This document shows, in pieces, positions 34,138 to 42,178 of a stretch of DNA of 64,000 nucleotides (the first letter of the stretch is position 1; every line of letters begins with the position of its first letter). Source of the DNA: an uncultured Prevotellaceae bacterium (lineage in GTDB: Bacteria; Bacteroidota; Bacteroidia; Bacteroidales; Bacteroidaceae); the NCBI GenBank assembly GCA_902774925.1, contig CACYKE010000002.1, forward strand, positions 26,951 to 90,950, written 5' to 3'. The notes beneath the pieces were generated by a model, which was given only the letters and a program-made list of their open reading frames with translations, did not search any database and was not told the DNA's origin. The position numbers and the translations under genes were made by a program.

Positions 34138-34548
34138 ATGGATAAATTTATTTTCGAAACCCGCATGGAGGTGCGCGACTATGAGTGCGACATCGAAGGC
34201 ATTGTGAACAACGCCAACTACCTCCACTATACAGAACATACCCGTCACCTGTTCCTGAAGCAGTGCGGACTGTCGTTTGCCGAGATGCACGCAAAAGGTG
34301 TCGACGCTGTGGTGGCACGCATGAAGCTGGACTTCAAGACTCCTTTGCGCTGCGACGATGAGTTCATCTCGCGCCTATGGCTCGAAAAGGATGGCATCAA
34401 ATACATCTTCCACCAGTCTATCTTCCGTGCCAGCGACGAGGCACTCTGCTTCAAAGGCGACATCACGTTAGTATGCCTCATCAACAGACGACTGGGCGAC
34501 AGCGAAGACTACGACCAGGCCTTCCGCAATTACCTGAATTCGAAATGA
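34138..34548 (+). CDS. Acyl-CoA thioesterase, hot-dog fold (4HBT)
   Basis: 136 residues of the YbgC/FadM-like 4HBT family. The active-site region reads YECDIEGIVNNANYLHYTEHTRH; the usual catalytic Asp lies in DIEG and the conserved Tyr/His follow. The substrate, probably a short acyl-CoA, cannot be inferred. Its stop overlaps the dprA start (ATGA). Confidence 0.85.
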   Translation: MDKFIFETRMEVRDYECDIEGIVNNANYLHYTEHTRHLFLKQCGLSFAEMHAKGVDAVVARMKLDFKTPLRCDDEFISRLWLEKDGIKYIFHQSIFRASDEALCFKGDITLVCLINRRLGDSEDYDQAFRNYLNSK

Positions 34549-35657
34549 CCGACGAAATATACTACTCCATAGCCCTAACCCGCATGACGGGTTTCAACCA
34601 GCAGATGGCACTGCAGCTGTACCAAGCACTGGGCAGCAGCCAGGCCGTCTATGACTACCGCAACGACATTGGTGATGTAGTGCCAAAGGCTACACCGCGA
34701 TTGCGTGAATCGATGAAACATTGGGACGATGCACTGCATAGGGCAGCGGCCGAGATGGAGTTCGTCACAAAGAACAACATCCGCGTGCTGACTATCAGTG
34801 ATGCCGACTATCCCCAACGCCTCTGCGAGTGTCCTGATGCTCCACTGCTTCTCTACTACAAAGGTAGTGCCGACCTCAACCAAGGGCATGTGATAAACAT
34901 CGTGGGAACACGCCATTGCACCACCTACGGACAGGATATCGTCCGACGACTCATTATTGACCTCCGCACACTGTGTCCTCAGGTGTTGATTGTCAGTGGA
35001 CTGGCGTACGGCATAGATATCTGCGCCCATCGTAATGCCCTTGAACAGGGATTCGAGACTGTCGCTGTGCTGGCTCACGGCCTGGACCAAATATACCCGC
35101 CTCACCACCGTAAAGATGCCGTAAGGATGCTGTCGCAGGGAGGACTGCTGACGGAGTATATGAGTCAGACGGAGGCCCTACCCAACAATTTTCGCCAGCG
35201 CAATCGCATTGTGGCAGGCATGTCGGATGCCACCATCCTCGTCGAAAGTGCCATTAAGGGCGGGGGCCTTATCACTTGCCGCATTGCGCAAGAATATGGT
35301 CGCGAGGTCTTTGCATTCCCCGGTGCTGTAGGAATGTCATTCAGCGAGGGTTGCAACAAAATGATTCGCAACAATACGGCGGCCCTCATCACATCGGCAG
35401 AGGACCTGCTGGAGAGTTTAGGTTGGCAGACGATGCAGCAAAAACCGGAGGCTGTGGAGCGTCAGCTATTTCCTGACCTCACACCTGAAGAGCAACAGGT
35501 CGTCGGACTGCTCCAGCAAACAAACGACTTGCAACTGAATATCATCAGCGTCAAGAGCAACATCCCCATCGGACAACTTACGGCCCTGCTCTTCTCGCTG
35601 GAGATGAAGGGAATCGTAAAGCCACTGGCAGGAGGAACATACCACTTGATGAGTTGA
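34545..35657 (+). CDS. dprA: DNA processing protein DprA (Smf)
   Basis: 370 residues from the ATG at 34545, which overlaps the preceding stop. Helix-hairpin N-terminus, the Rossmann-like DprA core (NIVGTRHCTTYGQDIV, SGLAYGIDICAHRNAL, LAHGLDQIYPPHHR, RNRIVAGMSDATILVES, REVFAFPG) and a C-terminal winged-helix domain. It loads RecA on incoming single-stranded DNA. Confidence 0.95.
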   Translation: MTDEIYYSIALTRMTGFNQQMALQLYQALGSSQAVYDYRNDIGDVVPKATPRLRESMKHWDDALHRAAAEMEFVTKNNIRVLTISDADYPQRLCECPDAPLLLYYKGSADLNQGHVINIVGTRHCTTYGQDIVRRLIIDLRTLCPQVLIVSGLAYGIDICAHRNALEQGFETVAVLAHGLDQIYPPHHRKDAVRMLSQGGLLTEYMSQTEALPNNFRQRNRIVAGMSDATILVESAIKGGGLITCRIAQEYGREVFAFPGAVGMSFSEGCNKMIRNNTAALITSAEDLLESLGWQTMQQKPEAVERQLFPDLTPEEQQVVGLLQQTNDLQLNIISVKSNIPIGQLTALLFSLEMKGIVKPLAGGTYHLMS

Positions 35658-35680
35658 AAGTTGATAGTTAAAAGTTAAGA
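35651..35680 (+). repeat. Heptamer array (GTTGAAA) between dprA and dus
   Basis: GTTGAAA, GTTGATA, GTTAAAA, GTTAAGA; it overlaps the dprA stop and ends just before the GTG start at 35684. Confidence 0.7.
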
Positions 35681-35683
35681 GAA

Positions 35684-36664
35684 GTGAAGATTGGAAATAT
35701 AGAATTAGGTGAACGTCCCGTTTTCTTGGCCCCAATGGAAGACGTGACGGATATCGGATTCCGCATGCTATGCAAACGCTTCGGTGCCGCAATGGTTTAT
35801 ACAGAATTTGTCAGTGCTGAGGCACTCGTACGCGACGTGAAATCTACGGTGAAGAAACTCACCATCAGTGACGAGGAACGACCCGTGGGTATTCAGATTT
35901 ACGGTCGTGACGTCGACGCGATGGTAGAAGCCGCAAAGATTGTGGAACAGGCTGGTCCGGACCTCATCGACCTGAACTTCGGTTGTCCTGTCAAAAAGGT
36001 TGCTGGCAAGGGCGCTGGAGCAGGTATGCTACAAAACATCCCCAAGATGCTGGAGATTACGCAAAAGGTAGTACAGGCCGTAAAACTACCTGTCACCGTG
36101 AAGACCCGCTTGGGATGGAACCACGAACAACTCATCATCACCACATTGGCCGAACAGTTACAGGACTGCGGTATTCAGGCACTGACCATTCATGGTCGCA
36201 CCCGCAGTCAGATGTACACAGGCAATGCCGATTGGACCCTCATCGGTGAAGTAAAGCGCAATCCCCGCATCCATATCCCCATCATTGGCAATGGCGACAT
36301 TAAGTCGTTGGACGAGGCAGACAAAGCTTTCGACACTTATGGCGTCGATGCTGTGATGATTGGTCGTGCCACCTTCGGATGCCCTTGGATATTCAGTCGT
36401 CAGGAACTCACGCTCAGCGAAAAGATTGACGTCCTGAAAGAACAGCTGCGCATCAACATCGAACGCTGCGACACGGAGGAGATGCGCTCCAAAGGGAAGT
36501 CCGCCGAACTCTGCGGCATTTTGCATACCCGCCGCCATCTGGCTGCATCACCCATCTTCAAAGGCATTCCCAATTTCCGCGAGACCCGTATCGCCATGCT
36601 TCGCGCAGAAAAAACGGATGACCTCTTGGCCATCCTTGATGCGTGCAGACAACGGTTAGGATAA
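35684..36664 (+). CDS. dusB: tRNA-dihydrouridine synthase (DusB/NifR3 type)
   Basis: 326 residues, GTG start. FMN TIM barrel with LAPMEDVTDIGFR, the DLNFGCPVKKV motif with catalytic Cys, KTRLGWNH, IHGRTRSQMYTG and IGNGDI. It reduces uridine in the tRNA D-loop. Nothing regulatory seen beyond the repeat array upstream. Confidence 0.93.
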   Translation: MKIGNIELGERPVFLAPMEDVTDIGFRMLCKRFGAAMVYTEFVSAEALVRDVKSTVKKLTISDEERPVGIQIYGRDVDAMVEAAKIVEQAGPDLIDLNFGCPVKKVAGKGAGAGMLQNIPKMLEITQKVVQAVKLPVTVKTRLGWNHEQLIITTLAEQLQDCGIQALTIHGRTRSQMYTGNADWTLIGEVKRNPRIHIPIIGNGDIKSLDEADKAFDTYGVDAVMIGRATFGCPWIFSRQELTLSEKIDVLKEQLRINIERCDTEEMRSKGKSAELCGILHTRRHLAASPIFKGIPNFRETRIAMLRAEKTDDLLAILDACRQRLG

Positions 36665-36673
36665 AGATACCAT

Positions 36674-38260
36674 TCAACCGAATCGTACCACTTCATCGCA
36701 TAGGTCCGCTACGACGGAACGATGCGTGATGAGCAGGACGGTGGTGGAAGGGAATGTTTCAAACAGTCGGGAGAACAGTTTCTGCTCCGTCGCTTCGTCG
36801 AGCGAACTACTGATTTCGTCAAGCAGGAGAATGCTGCCATTACGCAGCAAACCGCGGGCAATGGCGATACGTTGTGCCTGACCCTCGCTGAGACCGCCAC
36901 CACGTTCACCAAGCTCGGTATTGATACCTTCCGACAAGTCGAAGACGAAATCGGCACAAGCCACGTGCAGCACCTTACGCAATTCGTCGTCAGTTGCATC
37001 GGGTTTCGCCAATTGCAGATTATAACGGATGGTACCACTCATCAGTGTGTTACCCTGCGGCACGAAACAACAATCACCGCCCACCGTAACCTTACCCTCC
37101 GTGGGTTGAATAAGACCGAGAATCAGGCGGAACACCGTAGTCTTGCCAATACCCGTCTCACCCATGATGGCCGTCTTCGTGCCAGGCTTAAACTCATGGG
37201 TGAAATGGTTCAGTATTTCGCGGTCACCCTTGGCATAGCGGAAACTTACGTCCTCAAAGCGAATACCGCCATCAGACATCTTCCCTCTTCCATCTTCCCT
37301 CTTCCTTCTTCCATCAGACTTCTCCAACTCCTCCAGGCGGTCGATACTGGCCGTAGCATGAATAATGCCAGGCACCATGTTCAGCAATTGGAGAATAGGA
37401 TGCTGAATCATGCCTACGAGTTGCAGGAACGAAGTCATCACGCCAAACGTAATAGTGCCATTGCGCAGACCGATGCCACCCCAGACAAACGCCAGCAAAT
37501 AACCCAGTCCGAAGGCACAACCCATAATGAGTCGTGTGACAACCGTGAACCGTAAGCGACGGATGACATTGCCCTTCAATCGCTGCTGCATGGTGTCGAG
37601 GCGGTTGGTCACCCACTCTTCACTACCCAAGGAACGCAGCACGGCATTATGTTCCATCCCCTCCTGCACCTGCATTTGGATACGGCTCTCGTCCTTACGG
37701 ATGTCGAGTGTCATCTGGCGCAACCGACGGGCAATAAGCTTGCCAAAGACGATAGCCATCGGCGTCAGCAACAACAAGGCCCAAGCCAGACGGGTGTCAA
37801 ACCATTGCATGAGCAGGAATGCACCGCTGAGCTGTATCATGGTAATCAGCATCTGGGGAATGGTGTCAGTACTGACGCCACTCACCTGATCGATATCCTT
37901 CGCCAGTCGTGAGGTGATATCGCCTGAGTGCAGCTCGTCGCCGTCGAAGAGCTGGCGACGGAACAGGCTACTGAAGATACGCAGTCGGAGAGCATTCGTC
38001 TGACGGACGCCTGCCGTAGTGGTCAACCAGAAACCAACCTGTCGAAGCACGACACCACCCACAACGGTCAGCACGAGCCAAAGAACCATACGGAGCACAT
38101 CGTCAAACGACCCCGTACGGATGGTCTCGTCAATAAACCGCTTGCTGAGCAATATCATCAGCAGTCCCAGTGCGACCTGCACGATGCCAATCACAATACG
38201 GACCGCAGAATTCCAGCGGATGCCACGAGAGTTTGTCCACAACCAGACTACGTACTTCAT
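36674..38260 (-). CDS. ABC exporter, fused membrane and ATPase domains
   Basis: 528 residues. Six-helix exporter domain (about 15-300), a linker carrying an in-frame heptamer array (KSDGRRKREDGRGKMSDGG), and an ATPase with Walker A GETGIGKTT, signature LSEGQAQRIAIARG and Walker B ILLLDEISSSLD. No C39 peptidase domain. It ends the leftward operon kinase-S26-PqqD-ABC, so it probably exports the modified or cleaved peptide made by the locus. Confidence 0.9.
   Translation of the reverse strand: MKYVVWLWTNSRGIRWNSAVRIVIGIVQVALGLLMILLSKRFIDETIRTGSFDDVLRMVLWLVLTVVGGVVLRQVGFWLTTTAGVRQTNALRLRIFSSLFRRQLFDGDELHSGDITSRLAKDIDQVSGVSTDTIPQMLITMIQLSGAFLLMQWFDTRLAWALLLLTPMAIVFGKLIARRLRQMTLDIRKDESRIQMQVQEGMEHNAVLRSLGSEEWVTNRLDTMQQRLKGNVIRRLRFTVVTRLIMGCAFGLGYLLAFVWGGIGLRNGTITFGVMTSFLQLVGMIQHPILQLLNMVPGIIHATASIDRLEELEKSDGRRKREDGRGKMSDGGIRFEDVSFRYAKGDREILNHFTHEFKPGTKTAIMGETGIGKTTVFRLILGLIQPTEGKVTVGGDCCFVPQGNTLMSGTIRYNLQLAKPDATDDELRKVLHVACADFVFDLSEGINTELGERGGGLSEGQAQRIAIARGLLRNGSILLLDEISSSLDEATEQKLFSRLFETFPSTTVLLITHRSVVADLCDEVVRFG
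37278..37320 (-). repeat. In-frame heptamer array (CTTCCCT) in ABC linker
   Basis: Plus-strand units CTTCCCT, CTTCCAT, CTTCCCT, CTTCCTT, CTTCCAT. Encodes a basic/acidic linker between membrane and ATPase domains. Confidence 0.75.
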
Positions 38261-38295
38261 GCTTTTACGACCACAGATTACGCAGATTGAACGCT

Positions 38296-38565
38296 TTACT
38301 CAACGACTTTGACTTCCTGCCATTGGGCAAGGATACCTTCGACGTCCTTGCGGGCTGCTGCCGGCTCGACGTCATATTCCTCGCAGAGCTTCTCCGTTAG
38401 CGACTCTGCCGTGAAGTCTTCCTGCTCCACAGCCTGTTTCCACAACCATGCTGCCGTCTCGTTCAGGGCCAGCAGCTTGCCGAAATTCACAGCACCAAGG
38501 CCTTCGCCTACTATCACATGTTCGCCACACACTTCGCGCAGCACAAATCCTTTCTTGATTTTCAT
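38296..38565 (-). CDS. PqqD-like peptide chaperone
   Basis: 89 residues. Sequence KKGFVLREVCGEHVIVGEGLG...LLALNETAAWLWKQAVEQEDFTAESLTEKLCEEYDV is the classic PqqD/RRE fold, which binds leader peptides in RiPP pathways. Its start overlaps the end of the peptidase gene by 4 bp (ATGA). The substrate is probably a peptide such as those at 40025 and 41983, although the link is inferred. Confidence 0.88.
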   Translation of the reverse strand: MKIKKGFVLREVCGEHVIVGEGLGAVNFGKLLALNETAAWLWKQAVEQEDFTAESLTEKLCEEYDVEPAAARKDVEGILAQWQEVKVVE

Positions 38566-38993
38566 AATCGTCTGTATATTGCTAAAATGTATCTTCTAAT
38601 GGGACGCAGGTGCCACCAGGCCTTCATAGCTTTCTGGCGCCACTTATTATATATATCGTGCGTCTGACCCTTGGCATCAACCACGTGGGTCACCAGCGCC
38701 TTGACATCGTCCGTCGTACAATGTTCCACGCCAACAATGTTACCATCACCCATCAGCGTCACATGCTCACCGTCGATGCGAATGATGCGATGGACCACAT
38801 AGCGGCAGCCTTCCACCCAGGCCAACACGATGTCGCCTACCTGGACATGAAGGGGCTTCGTCAGGATGACGCTCTCCTTGCCTCCGATAATAAACGGCAG
38901 CATGCTCTGTCCGTTAACGGGCAGCGTCACGCTCACACCGTCATTCACCAGTCGGATGGCTTCTTCCAATATCCGCTCGTCAGTAATCATCAT
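38562..38993 (-). CDS. S24/S26-family peptidase, ER/archaeal (S26B) type
   Basis: 143 residues. The serine motif GQSMLPFI, then VVHRIIRID, where the catalytic lysine of bacterial signal peptidase is replaced by His, and LMGDGN. This Ser-His pattern marks the S26B/SipW group. Lies between the kinase-like and PqqD-like genes with 4-bp overlaps on both sides, so it probably cleaves the locus peptide and is not a general signal peptidase. Confidence 0.85.
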   Translation of the reverse strand: MMITDERILEEAIRLVNDGVSVTLPVNGQSMLPFIIGGKESVILTKPLHVQVGDIVLAWVEGCRYVVHRIIRIDGEHVTLMGDGNIVGVEHCTTDDVKALVTHVVDAKGQTHDIYNKWRQKAMKAWWHLRPIRRYILAIYRRL

Positions 38994-39856
38994 TGTTCTT
39001 TACTAATTTCCGTGCAACACAACACCGCTGCTGCCTCGTCGGGCAGACACTCCAGATACCACATCGGCACCGAAGATGCCAGCGCGTTCTCCGTCTGGTG
39101 CAGTCCGTCGGCAATGCGTTCGTCCCAGCGCTTGCCACTGATGCTCGACACCAACGACGCATAGGCATGAATACCCGTCAGACGGCGTATCTTATTATAG
39201 GGGGCCTGGTGCAACAGCACGATACCACCCAACGGATAGCTCACATTGCGATAGCAGGGCGTCTTGCCGCTCCACGGCGAGCCGTATACGCGGGCAACGG
39301 TTTTCCCGTCGCCATCCTCATCAACTCGCACCACAGGATTATCGTCGTTCGCCAGTTCCGTACCGCCGATATACTTCAACCACAAACCGGCATGCGTGCT
39401 CTTGCCCGTGCCGCTCGGCCCAAGAAACATATAGCCCTTACCCTGATAGCTGACAATGGCAGCATGGAACAACACCGTTGACAGCCCTGCTGTCGCCAGC
39501 GCAAACAACACCATCAGCGCATTGTCGATGCCCATCTTCGTATGTCGTCCCGTCGGGATGAGTCGTCCCTCGCGATAGTCGGCACTACACACCAGCCATC
39601 CTGCCGTCTCGTTCCACCAGCGGAATTCAAATACGGGCCGCCCGTCGGCAGTCTTACCACAGATAATGTCCTGTCCCTCGTCTTCCTGTCGCAGTTCTTC
39701 TTTAAAGAGTGGCACCTCGCCGCCCTCCACATTCAAAGAAAACAAAGCGTCAGTTCCCTGAACGGCAAACGGCGCATAGTTCTTCATCAGCGCAAAGACC
39801 TCGGCCTCGCCACTGACACAGAACACGTGCCCTGCCACCTTATAATATCTTGTCAT
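38990..39856 (-). CDS. HPr-kinase-like protein of a RiPP-like locus
   Basis: 288 residues from the ATG at 39856. P-loop FLGPSGTGKSTHAGLWL, then NDDNPVVRV and GSPWSGKTPCY, as in HprK-like proteins that accompany PqqD proteins in lasso-type and related RiPP clusters. Those kinases can phosphorylate peptide termini, but a target is not shown here. First gene of a four-gene translationally coupled operon. Confidence 0.85.
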   Translation of the reverse strand: MTRYYKVAGHVFCVSGEAEVFALMKNYAPFAVQGTDALFSLNVEGGEVPLFKEELRQEDEGQDIICGKTADGRPVFEFRWWNETAGWLVCSADYREGRLIPTGRHTKMGIDNALMVLFALATAGLSTVLFHAAIVSYQGKGYMFLGPSGTGKSTHAGLWLKYIGGTELANDDNPVVRVDEDGDGKTVARVYGSPWSGKTPCYRNVSYPLGGIVLLHQAPYNKIRRLTGIHAYASLVSSISGKRWDERIADGLHQTENALASSVPMWYLECLPDEAAAVLCCTEISKEQ

Positions 39857-39961
39857 CAAGTCTAATATTTTTCGTTAGTGCCCGCGAAGGTACGAAAAAA
39901 TGAACGAAATACAAAACGAAAGTTCACTTTTCTTTTCTTTTTCGCGCGAAAAGGCACCAAA

Positions 39962-39999
39962 AAAGCGCTGTGACCACCATTGTGGCATCACAGCGCTTT
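39962..39999 (-). terminator. Terminator after peptide gene 1
   Basis: 12-bp perfect stem AAAGCGCTGTGA / TCACAGCGCTTT (39962-39973 and 39988-39999) with T-rich flanks on both strands. A near-identical copy lies at 41901-41938. Confidence 0.8.
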
Positions 40000-40024
40000 C
40001 GTTTTTATCAACTATTGCTTCTAT

Positions 40025-40195
40025 TTAGAAAGCAAACAGCTCGTTTAATGGATTGAGTTCGTCTTCCAAAGAAGGAGCGAGGACATCATCACTTCCAACT
40101 GTCGTATCATCTACAACAGGCAATGAGCCTGTCAGCAGCGTGGTACCCTTAATTTCAACAACATCCATTGTTGGCTTCATATATTCTTTCTTCAT
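40025..40195 (-). CDS. Small peptide gene 1, possible RiPP precursor
   Basis: 56 residues. A conserved N-terminus (MKKEYMKPTMDVVEIKGTTL), LLTGSLP, then an acidic region ending in LNPLNELFAF. Small K-P-x-x-x-V-V-E-I...LL-x-G-S peptides are common in Prevotella and related genera. Lies directly upstream of the PqqD/S26B/ABC operon, separated by a terminator, and is transcribed with the secreted protein at 40216. The leader/core reading is inference. Confidence 0.7.
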   Translation of the reverse strand: MKKEYMKPTMDVVEIKGTTLLTGSLPVVDDTTVGSDDVLAPSLEDELNPLNELFAF

Positions 40196-40215
40196 AACTT
40201 ATGTTCTCCTATTAT

Positions 40216-41673
40216 TTACTTAATAACTTTCTTACCATTCACGATGTACAGACCCTTTGTGGGCTGAGCAACACGCTGACCAGCGAGGTTGTAGAATTCA
40301 CCGTCAGCCTGGCCCTTCACGTTCAGCTCACTGATAGAAGTTGTTTCACCGCCATCAAATCCGAGGAAGTCAGGAGCATTAGAAACGAGCTTCAAATAAG
40401 CCTTACCAGCAGGAACCTTCTGACCATCAGCAAGCTTGTAGAAGCCTACCTTGTTGTCCTTCTTAGCTAACACATAGATAGTGCCATCACCTACAACAGT
40501 ACCGTCAGATACCTGCAGGTCGTTGTCAGCGATAGCGGCAGCACTTGCGATAACATTGAATGAATATCCACCAGCTCCCTCAATGAGGACAGCATTATTG
40601 GCAGGAACTTCTGTCACAGGAACCAACTCAACATAAGTACCTTTAAAGATGGCAGCATAACCCTTTGCTTCGCCCAGAGAAACATTCTTATTTTTATTCC
40701 AGAATGATGCCCAGCCTGAAGAACTTACTGTAAAGGTAACTGCTTCACCTTCAATCACAGGCTCTTTCAGAACGATATTCTTGATATAATACTTTGTATT
40801 AGAATTCAAGTGCATGTTGAAAGCAATAGACTGCCAACCATTCATGTCACCTGCAATGTTCACTTCCTTTGCGAAGTGTTCCCAATCGGTTTTGAAGCTC
40901 ACATCACCAATGCAATACCAAGTAATATAGCTACCAGGCGTTGCTCCATGTGTCTGTGTGCCTACAGATCCTGCAGCATCAGCCATATAGTCAAACTCAA
41001 CATAGAACTTCTGTCCTGCGGGAAGAGCATACTCACCAGCAATCCAGAACTGTGCAGCCCAAGCATCACCTGAGCCAGCTTCATCAGTAACTGTATAAAC
41101 ACCATCTGCATCAGGTGACACGGCGGAACCATTACTCTCACCATAGTTCTTTACATATATGGTGGGAGTAACTACTTCCAAATCACCATAGGTTGTAACT
41201 TCTTTAGGATCTGCAACATATACTGCCAGCGACTTCCACTCAATTGTTGCATCAGTATTAGGCTGTGCTACGAGGTTACAAGAAGTGCCACCGATATTGC
41301 TATACTCCCACACTACCTCTACGAAATCATTGCTTTTGGGGACGGTAACATTAGTACCTGTTTTCTCGCCATCTCCCCAACCCCAACCCATGTTGACGTT
41401 GAAGGTTACGTTTGCCGAAGCCTTTGCCTGTGCTATCACTTTATAACTACCGCCAACGATTGTGGGGATGCCGTCAGCAATGAAATACTGGTGCCAGCCA
41501 CCACCACCATCGGTCATAATACCATTAACCCACTCTGGTGTAAAGCCCATTACGTAGAAAGGAAATTTGTCATAAGTAGAGTAGTCAATCTCATAAACCT
41601 TTTCTGCTTTTACTCCCTGCACACCAATCATTGTCAGTGCAAGAGCAAACAATAATTTTGTAAATTTTCTCAT
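40216..41673 (-). CDS. Large secreted protein with C-terminal motif
   Basis: 485 residues. Signal peptide (MRKFTKLLFALALTMIGV), a beta-rich carbohydrate-binding-like body, a segment with PAGKAYLKLVSNAPDFLGFDG and a conserved tail ISELN...YNLAGQRV...KGLYIVNGKKVIK. This tail recurs in the tandem paralogue at 42179 and, altered, in the M6 protease. It resembles the sorting-type tails of Bacteroidales secreted proteins. It belongs to the duplicated unit with the peptide gene. Confidence 0.8.
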   Translation of the reverse strand: MRKFTKLLFALALTMIGVQGVKAEKVYEIDYSTYDKFPFYVMGFTPEWVNGIMTDGGGGWHQYFIADGIPTIVGGSYKVIAQAKASANVTFNVNMGWGWGDGEKTGTNVTVPKSNDFVEVVWEYSNIGGTSCNLVAQPNTDATIEWKSLAVYVADPKEVTTYGDLEVVTPTIYVKNYGESNGSAVSPDADGVYTVTDEAGSGDAWAAQFWIAGEYALPAGQKFYVEFDYMADAAGSVGTQTHGATPGSYITWYCIGDVSFKTDWEHFAKEVNIAGDMNGWQSIAFNMHLNSNTKYYIKNIVLKEPVIEGEAVTFTVSSSGWASFWNKNKNVSLGEAKGYAAIFKGTYVELVPVTEVPANNAVLIEGAGGYSFNVIASAAAIADNDLQVSDGTVVGDGTIYVLAKKDNKVGFYKLADGQKVPAGKAYLKLVSNAPDFLGFDGGETTSISELNVKGQADGEFYNLAGQRVAQPTKGLYIVNGKKVIK

Positions 41674-41710
41674 AATTTAATTAGTTAGTTATTAATATTA
41701 AAAATAAAAC

Positions 41711-41794
41711 GAATTGTCTGGTTAGCAAACGTCCTTGGGTGGGTGGCTTTGCAGCATTGTCCGCAGACATAAAACTAAAAACGGCACAAAGGTA
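41711..41794 (-). promoter_or_regulatory. Conserved leader and promoter, copy 1
   Basis: TACCTTTG (complement of 41787-41794) starts a leader with GCTGCAAAGCCA, CCCAAGGACGTTT and CTAACCAGACAATTC blocks. The same blocks occur at 43795-43881. A mini-ORF begins M-S-A-D-N-A-A-K-P. The rest of 41674-41982 holds only the terminator. Confidence 0.6.
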
Positions 41795-41900
41795 GAAAAA
41801 AAAAATCACAACACCAAACTTTTTCTAAATGAATTTCCTTAGTTTTTCTCCTGATTTTAAATTTTACAAAGATTTCCGATAACTATCAACCTCTCAGAAA

Positions 41901-41938
41901 AAAGCGCTGTGACCACCAATGTGGCATCACAGCGCTTT
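41901..41938 (-). terminator. Terminator after peptide gene 2
   Basis: Same 12-bp stem as at 39962-39999 (41901-41912 with 41927-41938). Confidence 0.8.
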
Positions 41939-41982
41939 CGTTTTTATCAGCTATGCTTCTCTTAGAAAGCAAAAGGATTGAG

Positions 41983-42132
41983 CTAATCTTCTTCCTCGTC
42001 ACCTTCCCATGAAGGAGCTAGCATCTCATTGCCTGTAATCGTCGTATCACTTGTAGGCAATGATGTTGTCAGTAGCGTGGTTCCCTTAATTTCAACAACA
42101 TCCATTGTTGGCTTCATATATTCTTTCTTCAT
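41983..42132 (-). CDS. Small peptide gene 2, truncated paralogue
   Basis: 49 residues. The first 22 are identical to peptide 1, then TSLPTSDTTITGNEMLAPSWEGDEEED and a TAG. Reading on past the TAG gives LNPFAF and TAA, which matches the end of peptide 1. The stop is therefore probably a recent nonsense change that removed the C-terminal tail. Confidence 0.65.
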   Translation of the reverse strand: MKKEYMKPTMDVVEIKGTTLLTTSLPTSDTTITGNEMLAPSWEGDEEED

Positions 42133-42178
42133 AACTTATGTCTCCTTATAATTATTATACAATGTACTTGAGCTTCGC

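Noticed and set aside
36722-37555. 277-codon plus-strand frame opposite the ABC exporter
   Set aside because: Shadow of a gene with clear Walker and signature motifs.
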